Assembly (NCBI GenBank): GCA_003166955.1
Contig: PMUI01000090.1
Coordinates: 40,897 to 104,896 of the forward strand
Source of the DNA: Acidobacterium sp.
Lineage (GTDB): Bacteria > Acidobacteriota > Terriglobia > Terriglobales > Acidobacteriaceae
Direction: 5' to 3'
Length of the DNA: 64,000 nucleotides
In this document: positions 34,627 through 43,487 of the stretch, piece after piece
Numbering within the stretch: position 1 is the first letter of the stretch
Layout of the letters: every line of letters begins with the position of its first letter
Notes under the pieces: model-generated
What the model was told of the DNA's origin: nothing
What the model saw: the letters and a program-made list of their open reading frames with translations, nothing else
The model's database searches: none
Program-made: the position numbers and the translations under genes

Positions 34627-36762
34627 ATGAAGATTTTCTCGCGCCTCGTCCTGCTCCTGTGCATTCCCGCCATGTTCGCGATGGTTGTCTCAGCGCAGAA
34701 CCCGAATCCAGGGAGTTCCGTGCCGCCATCGCCGGCCACGAATACGCCGGAAGCGAAGCGGACTCCATCGCCATCGCCATCCCCCTCGTCCTCTGAGCCG
34801 GACACCGCGAGCGCCTATTTCCACTTCATGATGGCGCACGAATATGAAGACATGGCGACCACCTTTGGGCGCGGCGAATACGCCACCCGCGCCATCGAAG
34901 AGTACAAGATGGCGCTCAACGCCGATCCCGCCTCGAAGTACCTGAACGGCCATCTCGCGGAGCTCTATTTCCGGACCGGCCGTATTCGCGAGGCGGTGGT
35001 CGCCGCGCAGGACCGCATCAAGCAGGATCCCAACGATCTCGAGGCCCACCGTCTCCTCGCGGACGTCTATCTGCGCTCGCTGGGCGATAACTCGCAGCAG
35101 GAAGTCTCCGGTCAGATGCTGAAGCTCGCCATTGGCGAGTTTCAAAAGATCGTGCAGCTGGAGCCGAACAACCCCGAGGACCATCTGATGCTGGCCCGGC
35201 TCTACGCCGCCGATCACCAGTCTCCGCAGGCCGAGGAACAGCTCGCTGCAGCCCGCAAGATCGATCCGGGTTCGGAAGAGACCGCCCTGATCGCGAGCCA
35301 GTTCTATACCGACATGGGCGACACCAAGCGCGCCATCGATGTCCTCAAAGCGTTGTCCGACGACGATCAGACCTCGCGCACCGAATCGCAGCTCGGCAAA
35401 ACCTACGACCAGCAGAAGGACGTAAAGAACGCGATTGCGGCCTACAAGAAAGCCCTCGATCTGGAGCCGGACGATCTCGACATCGAGCGGAAGCTCGCGG
35501 CGGATCTTCTGGCCGACAACCAGACCGACCAGGCCCTTCAGGCATGGAAAGACATCGCTCAGGGCGACCCCAGCGACGCCGAGGCAGATCTGCAGATAGC
35601 GGAGATCGACGAGCATAACGGAAAAATGGACGATGCCCTCGCCGCCGTGAAGAAGGCGCGGGAACTCGCTTCCGATTCGCTCGACGTCCAGTTCCACGAG
35701 GGCATGATCGACGACGCGATGGGTCGCCTCGACGACTCCGCCAAAGTTTACGAACAGCTCGCAACCGCGACCGCGCACCCCAGTGGGCAATATTCCGACG
35801 AGGAAAAGGGGAATTACGCGACCATCCTGGTGCATCTGGCTGAGGTCTACCGCGAGCAGAACCGGCCCGATCAGGCGGTGGCGGCCTACGACAAGATGGC
35901 CACCCTCGGCGGCGACTTTCAGGCCCAGGCCTACGACCAGGAAATAGAGACCTGGCGCGAAGCCCACGACTACGACAAGGCCCTGGCGGTGGCGCGCACA
36001 GCCGTCGACAAGCTTCCCAAGAGTACGGATGCGAAGCTGACCCTGGCCCGCCAACTTGCCGACACAGGTCATGCCGACGACGGAATCAATATGGCGAAGA
36101 CCCTGCTCCAGACCGATCCGAAGGACATGGAGGTCTACTACCAGCTCTCGCAGATCTACACCGATCTCCGCAGGTGGAAGGATGCCTCGGACACGCTGGA
36201 CGCCGCGGAAAAGCAGGCCATCAAAAAAGAAGACCAGACCATGGTGGTCTTCGACCGCGCCATGATGGCAGATCGTGCGAAGCGCTACGACGAAGCCGAG
36301 GCCGACTTCCGCAAGGTGCTGGAGGCGGAGCCGGAGAACGCGCTCACCCTGAACAATTTTGGCTTCATGCTGGCGGACCGCGGCGTCAAGCTGGATGAGG
36401 CGCTGACCATGATCCGCAAAGCCGTCCAACTCGAGCCCACCAACTACGCCTATCTCGATTCGCTGGGCTGGACTTATTTCCGCCTCGGCCAGTACACCCA
36501 GGCTGAGGACAATCTCACCCGCGCCATTTCCCGCGGTGCCAACGATCCCACCGTGCACGACCACCTCGGCGACGTTTACGAAAAGACCGGGCGTCTCAAG
36601 CAGGCCGCGGTGCAGTGGGAGCTGTCGCTCAACGAATACGCGCACACGGTTGAGGCCGACATGGAAGCCGGAGACGTGAGCAAAGTCCAGAAGAAGCTCG
36701 ACAGCGCCCGCGTGCGCCTGGCCCGCGAGGGTGGCAGCCCGCAAACCGGTAAGCCGGAGTAA
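34627..36762 (+). CDS. Exported TPR-repeat protein
   Basis: The 711-residue product starts with a signal peptide (IFSRLVLLLCIPAMFAMVVSAQ) and a Pro/Ser linker (residues 25-58). At least 12 tetratricopeptide repeats follow, including YATRAIEEYKMALNADPASK and ALTLNNFGFMLADRGVKLDE. ATG 34627 was preferred over an upstream in-frame start because only it gives a signal peptide at the N-terminus. It is likely periplasmic and a scaffold for protein complexes; proximity to mreBCD suggests envelope assembly, but that is inference. Confidence 0.88.
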   Translation: MKIFSRLVLLLCIPAMFAMVVSAQNPNPGSSVPPSPATNTPEAKRTPSPSPSPSSSEPDTASAYFHFMMAHEYEDMATTFGRGEYATRAIEEYKMALNADPASKYLNGHLAELYFRTGRIREAVVAAQDRIKQDPNDLEAHRLLADVYLRSLGDNSQQEVSGQMLKLAIGEFQKIVQLEPNNPEDHLMLARLYAADHQSPQAEEQLAAARKIDPGSEETALIASQFYTDMGDTKRAIDVLKALSDDDQTSRTESQLGKTYDQQKDVKNAIAAYKKALDLEPDDLDIERKLAADLLADNQTDQALQAWKDIAQGDPSDAEADLQIAEIDEHNGKMDDALAAVKKARELASDSLDVQFHEGMIDDAMGRLDDSAKVYEQLATATAHPSGQYSDEEKGNYATILVHLAEVYREQNRPDQAVAAYDKMATLGGDFQAQAYDQEIETWREAHDYDKALAVARTAVDKLPKSTDAKLTLARQLADTGHADDGINMAKTLLQTDPKDMEVYYQLSQIYTDLRRWKDASDTLDAAEKQAIKKEDQTMVVFDRAMMADRAKRYDEAEADFRKVLEAEPENALTLNNFGFMLADRGVKLDEALTMIRKAVQLEPTNYAYLDSLGWTYFRLGQYTQAEDNLTRAISRGANDPTVHDHLGDVYEKTGRLKQAAVQWELSLNEYAHTVEADMEAGDVSKVQKKLDSARVRLAREGGSPQTGKPE

Positions 36763-36790
36763 CGCCGCGCGCAGGGCTTAGACTGCTTCC

Positions 36791-37942
36791 ATGGCAGCAA
36801 CGGCTTTGCCGGCAGCGTGTGCGGTTCCGCAGAACGGACCCCTCGCGCAACGCGCATTCTCTGAGCCCGATCATCCCTACCGCTCCCCCTTTCAGCGCGA
36901 TTGCGGGCGCATCATCCACTCTCGCGCCTTTCGGCGGCTTGCGGGCAAAACCCAGGTCTTCACGCGTCGCGGCTCCGACCATTTCCGCAGCCGCCTCACC
37001 CACACCATGGAAGTCGCGCAGATCGCACGCACCATCGCCCGTGCCCTGGGCCTCAACGAGGACCTCACTGAAGCCCTGGCCCTCGCCCACGACATCGGCC
37101 ATCCTCCCTTCGGCCATGCCGGCGAACGAGCCCTCGACGAAGCCCTCCAGCAATTCGGCCTTCGCTTCGACCACAATCTCCACGCGCTCCGTATCGTGGA
37201 GCACTTCGAGAATCGCCACCTCGAGTTTCGCGGTCTGAATCTGACCCTCGCGGTGCGCGAAGGCATCGTGAAGCACTCCCGCGACTACTCCGCGCAGGAC
37301 CACCCGGAGCTCGCGGCCTATCTTCTCGACCAGCGTCCCCCGCTGGAAGCCCAGCTGATCGATCTCGCCGATGAGATCGCCTACCTCACCGCCGATCTTG
37401 ACGATGGAGTAGAGGCGGAAATCCTCACCTTGCAACAAATCCGCGCTGGAGTCCGTCTGTTCGAACTCCAATTTGCGCCAATCGCCCACTCACACCCCGG
37501 CGCGCCAGAAAAGCTCTTATTTCAGGAGACATTGAAGCTGATGCTCAACGCCCTGGCCGACGATCTTGTCGCGGAGATTCGACGGCGCGTGCGAGAGCGC
37601 GGGATTCAGGATCTGGAGGATATTCGGAGAACGCCCGAGCGAATCGCCGCGTTTTCCACAGAAATGGAAGAATTCCGCCGCGATGCGAAGGAGTTTCTCT
37701 ATCACAATCTATATCTATGCGAAGATTTGAGGCGCGGACACCAACAGGCCGCGAATGTGATCGCCGATCTGTTCGCCGCATGGATGGCCGATCCCGCTCT
37801 GCTGCCGCCAGGCTATTCCAGCCAGGTGGACGCTGAAGGCGCTCCCAGGGTGATTGCGGATTATATTGCGGGGATGACAGATCATTTTGTTCTCGAAATG
37901 CATCGAAGCGTACGGCAGATGGTGGTTCCGAGCCGGTCATAA
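36791..37942 (+). CDS. dgt: Deoxyguanosinetriphosphate triphosphohydrolase-like protein
   Basis: This 383-residue HD-domain protein belongs to the dNTPase family, which splits dNTPs into nucleoside and triphosphate. Metal-binding residues are in SRLTHTMEVAQIAR (His, about 70) and LAHDIGHPPFGHAGE (HD pair, about 99-113). GRIIHSRAFRRLAGKTQVF near 40-58 is the conserved family entry. The C-terminus ends in VLEMHRSVRQMV. It begins 29 bases after the TPR gene and may share its transcript. Exact nucleotide preference is not visible. Confidence 0.92.
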   Translation: MAATALPAACAVPQNGPLAQRAFSEPDHPYRSPFQRDCGRIIHSRAFRRLAGKTQVFTRRGSDHFRSRLTHTMEVAQIARTIARALGLNEDLTEALALAHDIGHPPFGHAGERALDEALQQFGLRFDHNLHALRIVEHFENRHLEFRGLNLTLAVREGIVKHSRDYSAQDHPELAAYLLDQRPPLEAQLIDLADEIAYLTADLDDGVEAEILTLQQIRAGVRLFELQFAPIAHSHPGAPEKLLFQETLKLMLNALADDLVAEIRRRVRERGIQDLEDIRRTPERIAAFSTEMEEFRRDAKEFLYHNLYLCEDLRRGHQQAANVIADLFAAWMADPALLPPGYSSQVDAEGAPRVIADYIAGMTDHFVLEMHRSVRQMVVPSRS

Positions 37943-38037
37943 CCTACCCAGAAACCTCTTGAGGCCCAGAAGCTGCAGGAAGTCACTGAGGACCGCCGGT
38001 TTGTGAAATCACCTCTCCAGGAAGCGAGGAGAGGGGC

Positions 38038-38319
38038 ATGGCACTGTTCGTTGTGCATCCGTGGGCCCAATTTTTCGCCGGTTTGCTGACTGGTTGCTGG
38101 ATCGGCGCTTTGATTGCGTGTGCGGGTGTTTTGTTGCTGGTGGTTCGCCGGGTTCGCCAGCTGGAATCGATCAACCTGGTGCTGCGCGCCAGGCTGAAGA
38201 CGCGGGGCAAACCGCAGCGTACCGGGACCGGCGTCCCTGGTCCAACATTGGTGATGCCGCTCCCCAAATCTGGTCGGAAGGCGGAATCGGCGATGGCGCG
38301 GATGGCGCGAATGAACTAA
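38038..38319 (+). CDS. Small membrane protein, unknown function
   Basis: The 93-residue product is not recognised. It has one or two hydrophobic helices (FAGLLTGCWIGALIACAGVL, residues 12-35) and a basic Pro/Arg/Met C-terminal half that looks cytoplasmic. AGGAGAGG lies 3-10 bases before the ATG at 38038, which supports real translation. The TAA stop at 38317-38319 is the first part of the palindromic element copy 2, so the C-terminal residues may have been altered by that insertion. Confidence 0.6.
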   Translation: MALFVVHPWAQFFAGLLTGCWIGALIACAGVLLLVVRRVRQLESINLVLRARLKTRGKPQRTGTGVPGPTLVMPLPKSGRKAESAMARMARMN

Positions 38320-38444
38320 CGAAACTCTGATTAAGCCGCTGCTTTGAAGGGGCACGGCTTCAGCCGTGCCGTAAAGATCGGTGAAAAATGGGCTTTAGCC
38401 CCTGAGGGATGGTTCTCGAAGGCTCAATCAGAACTTCCCTAACG
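38317..38444. repeat. Palindromic MITE/REPIN-like repeat, copy 2
   Basis: About 128 bases are nearly identical in the core to the copy at 24264-24399: terminal GAAACTCTGATTA on the left, ATCAGAACTTCCCTAACG on the right, the perfect hairpin GGCACGGCTTCAGCCGTGCC at 38351-38370 and GGGCTTTAGCCCCTGAGGG after it. It fills the gap between the small membrane protein and the PP-loop gene, and its left end contributes the stop codon of the former. Confidence 0.82.
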
Positions 38445-38468
38445 GCGAGCCTGCGATAAGCTTCAGGG

Positions 38469-39155
38469 GTGAGCCGAAGACTTCTCCTCTCGTGGAGCAG
38501 CGGCAAAGACAGCGCGTGGGCGCTCCATTGCCTCCGCCAGCGCGGCGACTTCGAAGTCGCCGGGCTCCTCACCACTCTCAACTCCGCATTCGACCGGGTT
38601 GCGATGCACAGCACGCGGCGTGCACTCCTTGAGGCGCAGGCCCGTGCCGCACGATTGCCGCTCTATTCCGTCCCCCTCCCGTGGCCCTGCTCCAACGAAC
38701 ATTACGAATCCGCCATGCGCACCGCCTGCGACGCAGCCGTTGCCGACGGCATCGACGCCATGGCCTTCGGTGATTTGTTCCTCGAAGACGTCCGTCGTTA
38801 CCGCGAAGACAAATTGCAGGGAACGGGTCTGCAGCCGATATTTCCGATTTGGGGGCTCAACACGCGGCTCCTCGCCGAAGAGATGATCGCCGGTGGTCTG
38901 CGTGCCCGCATCGTCTGCGTCGACCCCGAAAAGCTTCCCGCCGAGTTTGCCGGACGCGAATTCGACGCTGACTTTCTGCGCGATCTCCCCGCCGGCGTCG
39001 ATCCCTGCGGTGAAAACGGTGAGTTCCACAGCGCCGTCTACGCCGGGCCCATGTTCCGCGAGCCAATCGCCATCGAGAGCGGAGAAGTGGTCGAGCGCGA
39101 CGGCTTCGTTTTCGCGGATGTGAAGCTGGCGGAAGCGGTCGCGGCAGAAGCCTAA
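38469..39155 (+). CDS. PP-loop ATPase of the diphthine-ammonia ligase (DUF71) family
   Basis: This 228-residue member of the adenine-nucleotide alpha-hydrolase group has the PP-loop SWSSGKDSAWAL at residues 8-19. The family motif GDLFLEDVRRYREDKLQGTG lies near 102-121, and EFHSAVYAGPMF near 187-198. In eukaryotes and archaea the family amidates diphthine; bacteria lack diphthamide, so the bacterial role is unknown. Start is GTG at 38469 with no strong site. It lies just after the palindromic repeat and 33 bases before the Dabb gene. Confidence 0.85.
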   Translation: MSRRLLLSWSSGKDSAWALHCLRQRGDFEVAGLLTTLNSAFDRVAMHSTRRALLEAQARAARLPLYSVPLPWPCSNEHYESAMRTACDAAVADGIDAMAFGDLFLEDVRRYREDKLQGTGLQPIFPIWGLNTRLLAEEMIAGGLRARIVCVDPEKLPAEFAGREFDADFLRDLPAGVDPCGENGEFHSAVYAGPMFREPIAIESGEVVERDGFVFADVKLAEAVAAEA

Positions 39156-39188
39156 ACTACCGAAGCTGTTCAGCACTACAATCGCCGC

Positions 39189-39476
39189 ATGGTCATTCAT
39201 ACCTTCGCTTTTCGATGGAAGCCCAACGTAACCGACGAACAGCGCCAGCGGGTCATCGCTTCGATTCGCAGTCTGCAGGGCCGCATTCCCGGGCTTGAGG
39301 GGACATGGGTGGGCGCGAACTTTTCGCCGCGCTCGCATGGCTACGAGCTCGGAGGTGTGATGAAATTCGCAGATCGCGCGGCCCTCGACGCCTACGCCCG
39401 GCATCCCGCGCATCAGGAACTGCTTGCTTGGCTGATGCCTCTGATTCTGCCCATGGAAGTCGACTTCGAGCCGTAA
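39189..39476 (+). CDS. Stress-responsive alpha/beta-barrel (Dabb) protein
   Basis: This 95-residue protein fits the Dabb family of small dimeric ferredoxin-like barrels. The N-terminal strand VIHTFAFRWKP, the helix VTDEQRQRVIASIRSLQGRI and the ending DAYARHPAHQELLAWLMPLI are typical. The function of bacterial members is mostly unknown. It probably shares a transcript with the preceding PP-loop gene. Confidence 0.88.
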   Translation: MVIHTFAFRWKPNVTDEQRQRVIASIRSLQGRIPGLEGTWVGANFSPRSHGYELGGVMKFADRAALDAYARHPAHQELLAWLMPLILPMEVDFEP

Positions 39477-39529
39477 ACGCGCCGATGTCGCGTTCGTCGA
39501 TTTCTCTCCGGTCAAACCAGCGGCTTAGC

Positions 39530-40411
39530 TCACTTCCGCAGCGTGACTGGCTCAGGGACGATCTTGCTCAGAACCGCGAAGATCACCAGGATCGACACAA
39601 TCACAATCAGCGACACGTCGACTGAGACCTCGATCCAATGCGCCGCCAGCATTTTGAAAGCAACAAACGCAAGGATGCAGGCCAGCCCGTAATGCAAAAG
39701 GTGGAGCCGGTCGAGCATGGATGACACAGCGAAGTAGAGCGATCGCAAGCCGAGCACAGCGAAAATGTTCGAAGTGAAAGCGATCCAGGAATTGCGCGTG
39801 ACCGCGAGCACCGCCGGGATCGAGTCCAGCGCAAAGACCAGGTCAGTAGCTTCGACCGCGATGATCACCAGTACCAGGGAACGGAGCGCCAGCCGCGATC
39901 CGCCGCCAAAGCGCAGGCAGCAGTCGCGAATCCAGCGCACGGGTCCCCGCACCGGGGCGACGCCTGGCCTGGCAAACAGGAGACGAACCGCGGCAAGCGC
40001 CAGCACTGCGCCGAAGGCGTATTCGACCCAGGCGAAGCGAGCCAGCAGGCTCGTCCCCGCAACGATCAGCGCGCCGCGCAGCACGATGGCGCCGATAACC
40101 CCCCACAGCAACACCCGCCGCTGCTGTTCCGCCCCGAGATGCAACGCGCGAAAAAGAATCAGAAACACGAACAGATTGTCGATGCTGAGCGAGCCCTCGA
40201 TCAGATACCCGGCGAGGAACTCCAGCGCCGGCTGCTTCCCGGTAGTGCGCGCGAGATAGACGGAAAACCCGCACGCCAGCAGCACCAGAAACGCCGTCCA
40301 GAGCCACGCCACCCGCACGGAGATGCGACGCCCATGCCGCTGCAACAGCCCCAGATCGGCGAGCAGCAAAACGGCAACGAGGGCCAGGAAGGCGAGCCAG
40401 GGATGGTGCAT
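39530..40411 (-). CDS. TerC-family integral membrane protein
   Basis: The 293-residue membrane protein has about nine helices. The two TerC signature blocks with membrane acidic residues are LIEGSLSIDNLFVFLILF (about 71-88) and IAVEATDLVFALDSIPAVLA (about 178-197). Members such as Alx and MeeF export manganese or protect exported metalloproteins, and others belong to tellurite-resistance sets. There is no tellurite operon here, so metal homeostasis is more likely. It is followed on the same strand by no gene, and preceded 3 bases away by the M28 gene. Confidence 0.92.
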   Translation of the reverse strand: MHHPWLAFLALVAVLLLADLGLLQRHGRRISVRVAWLWTAFLVLLACGFSVYLARTTGKQPALEFLAGYLIEGSLSIDNLFVFLILFRALHLGAEQQRRVLLWGVIGAIVLRGALIVAGTSLLARFAWVEYAFGAVLALAAVRLLFARPGVAPVRGPVRWIRDCCLRFGGGSRLALRSLVLVIIAVEATDLVFALDSIPAVLAVTRNSWIAFTSNIFAVLGLRSLYFAVSSMLDRLHLLHYGLACILAFVAFKMLAAHWIEVSVDVSLIVIVSILVIFAVLSKIVPEPVTLRK

Positions 40412-40414
40412 CGC

Positions 40415-41302
40415 CTAACGCTGATTCAGCAAGCGAATGGTTTCAAGGATGGTGTCGCCGGCTATGGTCAGGCTCTTCGCGCTCAGCTTGTCCATGGTGT
40501 CCTCGGCGGTATGCCAATACGCGTTTTGATAGCCGTAGTTCAGGTCGATCAGGTCGGCGCATGGCACGCCGCGATGAACAAACGGCAGATGATCATCGTC
40601 GTCATAGGTCTTGTTCTCGAAAAAGTACGACTGCCAGCCGTACTCTGTGGCGGCCTGATAGATCAGGTCTTCCAGCCACGCCGTGGAGTTCAAGTCGCGC
40701 TGGACATCGAGGTCGCGGTCGCCCAGCATGTCCGCCAGGATAAACGCCTTGATCCGCTTCAGTGTGCCGTCCGATTGCCACTTGATGGCGAGATGCCTGC
40801 TCCCGTACACCGAATCGGTATCGCTCCAGTTCTTGATCGCTTCCTCGCCGTCCGTGAACAGCAACCACACGCTGTATCCATCGAGGGTTTTCCCGCGCAG
40901 ATAATTCGCCATCTCGATCAGCAGGCCCGTCGTCGACCCGCCGTCGTTCGCGCCAACATAATGAATGTTACGCAGCGGATAATTCGTCTCGTAATGCGAG
41001 GCGAGAACGATGATTCCGTCCTTCTTGCCGGGAAAACGCACGATGAAGTTGTGCATCTGCATCGCGCCGGCAGGCGTGTTGGTCGTGAACTTGTCTTCTT
41101 CCATCTGATCGTGCCGAAACTGCTCCTTCAGAAATGCCTCGGCCTTCGCATGGCCAGGGCTGCCGATCCACCGCGGACCGATGGCCACATACTGGCGCGT
41201 GTAGGCCAGCGCGCGGCCGCCATCGAACTGCGGAAGATTGTCCGCGCGGAGCGCAGAGATCGAAGCCGCCACCACAGCGGCGAAGAGGACCCATGGCCTC
41301 AC
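40415..41302 (-). CDS. M28-family metalloprotein, glutaminyl cyclase-like
   Basis: The 295-residue exported protein has a signal peptide (RPWVLFAAVVAASISALRA). Zinc-site segments are VLASHYETN (His), VGANDGGSTTGLL (Asp) and LLFTDGEEA (Glu pair). The stretch NWSDTDSVYGSRHLA after the Glu pair is the hallmark of glutaminyl-peptide cyclotransferases, which form N-terminal pyroglutamate, rather than of aminopeptidases. The GTG start at 41302 overlaps the tatC stop (GTGA) and has AGGGG upstream; a longer frame to 41353 overlaps tatC. Coupling to tatC suggests action on exported proteins. Confidence 0.85.
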   Translation of the reverse strand: MRPWVLFAAVVAASISALRADNLPQFDGGRALAYTRQYVAIGPRWIGSPGHAKAEAFLKEQFRHDQMEEDKFTTNTPAGAMQMHNFIVRFPGKKDGIIVLASHYETNYPLRNIHYVGANDGGSTTGLLIEMANYLRGKTLDGYSVWLLFTDGEEAIKNWSDTDSVYGSRHLAIKWQSDGTLKRIKAFILADMLGDRDLDVQRDLNSTAWLEDLIYQAATEYGWQSYFFENKTYDDDDHLPFVHRGVPCADLIDLNYGYQNAYWHTAEDTMDKLSAKSLTIAGDTILETIRLLNQR

Positions 41303-42102
41303 GCGGCAGCCCCTGCGGCCCGTCTCCTGCGTGTGGCCGGATGCACCATCCACGAAACCCCGATCCCCAGAATATAGAGAACCAGCATGGGACTAGCGAA
41401 AACGCACATCGTCAGCACGTCGGAAGTAGGCGTGATGATGGCCGCAATAATGAAAATCAGCAGAATCGCGTAGCGAAAATTCTTCCAGAGAAACTTCGGG
41501 CTGACGATGCCGAACAGCGACAGAAACATGATGAGAATCGGCAGCTCAAACGTGATGCCGAGCCCGAGAATCACCGTCAGAAACAGATCCGTGTATTCAT
41601 TGATCTCGATCAGCGCGCGAAAATCCTGGTTGAAGCTCAGCAAAAAATCCAGCGAGCCAGGATAAACCCAGCGGTATCCAAAATAAGCGCCGGCCAGAAA
41701 CAGACCGATGGTGGCCGACATGAACGGCACAACGTAGCGCCTCTCGTTCTTATAAAGCCCCGGCGAGATGAACAGCCACACTTCGTACAGCACGAACGGG
41801 CAGGCCAGAATGCAGCCCGCCATGAAACTGATCTTCAGGTACATGTTAAAGGGGTCGATGGGGTTGTGATAGACGAGTTGCGTGGGCAGGTGGTGTTTGG
41901 CCAGCGCAAACAGCACCGGCTTTTCCATGAAGTAGTAGATCTTCTCGTGGAAGAACCACGCGATAAAGAAACCCGCGATGAGATAGATCGCGGAGTGAAT
42001 GATGCGGCGGCGCAGCTCGGCAAGATGCTCGAGCAGGCTCATGCCGGGCAGTTCGGCGCGCTCGGTCATGGCGGCGCGCGCGCGATCGACGAGGTCAACC
42101 AT
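41299..42102 (-). CDS. tatC: Twin-arginine translocase subunit TatC
   Basis: TatC recognises twin-arginine signal peptides of folded proteins. The 267-residue product has six helices and family motifs MSLLEHLAELRRRIIHSA (about 20-37), LYKNERRYVVPF and FGYRWVYP, with ELPILIMFLSLFGIVSP near 200. ATG 42102 overlaps the last codons of the upstream tatB-like gene by eight bases, and the stop overlaps the start of the M28 gene, so all three are coupled. At least one Tat substrate is encoded at 60794-61702. Confidence 0.95.
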   Translation of the reverse strand: MVDLVDRARAAMTERAELPGMSLLEHLAELRRRIIHSAIYLIAGFFIAWFFHEKIYYFMEKPVLFALAKHHLPTQLVYHNPIDPFNMYLKISFMAGCILACPFVLYEVWLFISPGLYKNERRYVVPFMSATIGLFLAGAYFGYRWVYPGSLDFLLSFNQDFRALIEINEYTDLFLTVILGLGITFELPILIMFLSLFGIVSPKFLWKNFRYAILLIFIIAAIITPTSDVLTMCVFASPMLVLYILGIGVSWMVHPATRRRRAAGAAA

Positions 42103-42658
42103 GACGAACAGACTCGCTGGCGACACCGGGTTCGACCGGCTCCGCGGGATGCGCCCCGTTGGTGTTGGTGGTCAGGTCGGCAGGCGAGGGTGGCTCCGGC
42201 GCGGAGTCGATCTGCGGCGCAAGTTCGACCTCGGGCGCCGGCAAGTCGGCAGTCGGAGCCGGAGGATCGACGATAACCTCAGCGGCAGAAGGCGTGACCA
42301 CGGCAGAAATCGGGGCAGCCTCGGCCGCCTCAACCGGAGTCGCATACGGTGCGCCAGTACTCACCTGCGATCCAGAGGACGGAGGCAGAATAGTCGGAGC
42401 CCCCGCGGGCGTCGACGCGTCCCCCGCGGGCAAAGCCTCGGCGGCCTTTTCCTCCGCCTGCTTCTCCGCCAGCTTTTTCCGCCGCTCCTCGTCCTCCATG
42501 TTGCGCAGCTCTTCCTGAATCTGAAACTTGAACTCGTTGCTGGCGCGGCGAAATTCGGCGAGCAGTTTTCCGATGGTCCTGCCGATCTCCGGCAGCTTTT
42601 TGGGCCCGAAGAGCACAAGTGCCAGCAGGAAGATGAAGATGGAGTCGCCGAAATGCAT
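42095..42658 (-). CDS. tatB: Tat translocase TatA/TatB-family protein
   Basis: This 187-residue protein has one N-terminal helix (GDSIFIFLLALVLFGPKKLP, residues 4-23) containing the FGPKKLPE hinge of TatA/B. An amphipathic helix (IGRTIGKLLAEFRRASNEFK) and a charged helix to about 80 follow, then a disordered Pro/Ala/Glu tail. Length and tail favour TatB over TatA, though the two are hard to separate in this phylum. ATG 42658 was chosen because it places the helix directly at the N-terminus. First gene of tatB-tatC-M28. Confidence 0.9.
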   Translation of the reverse strand: MHFGDSIFIFLLALVLFGPKKLPEIGRTIGKLLAEFRRASNEFKFQIQEELRNMEDEERRKKLAEKQAEEKAAEALPAGDASTPAGAPTILPPSSGSQVSTGAPYATPVEAAEAAPISAVVTPSAAEVIVDPPAPTADLPAPEVELAPQIDSAPEPPSPADLTTNTNGAHPAEPVEPGVASESVRHG

Positions 42659-42881
42659 GAATAGTTCATGATACCTGCCGCGATTCGCGGCCCACAAATA
42701 AGCTTAAGAACGCGGATCTCTCGCAGCATCCGGGCTTTGGCTTTCAGTTTGGCTTTCAACATCCCCGTCCACATTGGTTCTGGCCCGCATCCAGGTGCGC
42801 GACGATGTGAAATACTGGGCGCGTGTAGCTCTTGACAGAATGCTTGAAATTCGTGCCTGAGCCCGCGAAAAGGCGGCGCCA

Positions 42882-43316
42882 ATGAAGACCTTTACGCTTG
42901 ACGAGGCGCAGGCCCTGCTGCCGATTGTGGAGTCGCTTCTCAATCGCGCCATCGAAGCCAAACAGGCCGCGAGCGATCTGCAGGAAGAAATGGCGGCTCT
43001 GGTGCGGCGTATCTTCGCCAGCGGCGGCATGTTTCTGGACATCGCAGCAGCCCAGAAGCGAAAAATCGCGCTCGAAGCGCTGGTGCAGCGCGCCAAAGAC
43101 GCGCTTCGCGAAATCGACGCGATTGGCGTCCAGGTGAAAGATCTCGACACCGGCCTGCTCGACTTCCCATGTCTGCTCGAAGGAGAAACCGTGCTGCTCT
43201 GCTGGAAACGCGGCGAGCCCCGCATCGATTTCTGGCATCGCGTCGAGGATGGCTTTGCAGGACGCCAGCCCATCGACGAGCGCTTCCGAAGAGCCCCTCC
43301 CGAAAAACTGAACTAA
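42882..43316 (+). CDS. DUF2203 family protein
   Basis: The 144-residue soluble protein matches the DUF2203 layout: FTLDEAQALLPIVESLLNRA at the N-terminus, a long helical middle, GVQVKDLDTGLLDFPCLLEG and VLLCWKRGEPRIDFWHRVED. The final YAGRQPI-type segment appears here as GFAGRQPIDE. The function is unknown. It is monocistronic and divergent from the tat operon. Confidence 0.88.
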   Translation: MKTFTLDEAQALLPIVESLLNRAIEAKQAASDLQEEMAALVRRIFASGGMFLDIAAAQKRKIALEALVQRAKDALREIDAIGVQVKDLDTGLLDFPCLLEGETVLLCWKRGEPRIDFWHRVEDGFAGRQPIDERFRRAPPEKLN

Positions 43317-43487
43317 AACGCCCAGGCTACCGGCTACTTGCTACCAGCCAGCTACCGGCTACAGGCTACCGGCTGTCCTTGTGACAACTGTCATATCCCT
43401 TTGCTGACAAAGCCCACTGGAGCCGAACCCGCTTCCGCGCGATCCTGTCTTTGCCGCTGAAGTCCACCGTGCGGCAGGAGACAAGCA

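Noticed and set aside
34690-36744. A 684-codon leftward open frame over the TPR gene
   Set aside because: It mirrors codon positions of the TPR repeats on the other strand; the plus strand has a signal peptide and clear TPR periodicity.
43317-43375. Repeated CTACCGGCTAC strings after the DUF2203 gene, considered as a small tandem array
   Set aside because: The spacing is irregular and units are short; it may be a degraded array but supports no functional claim.
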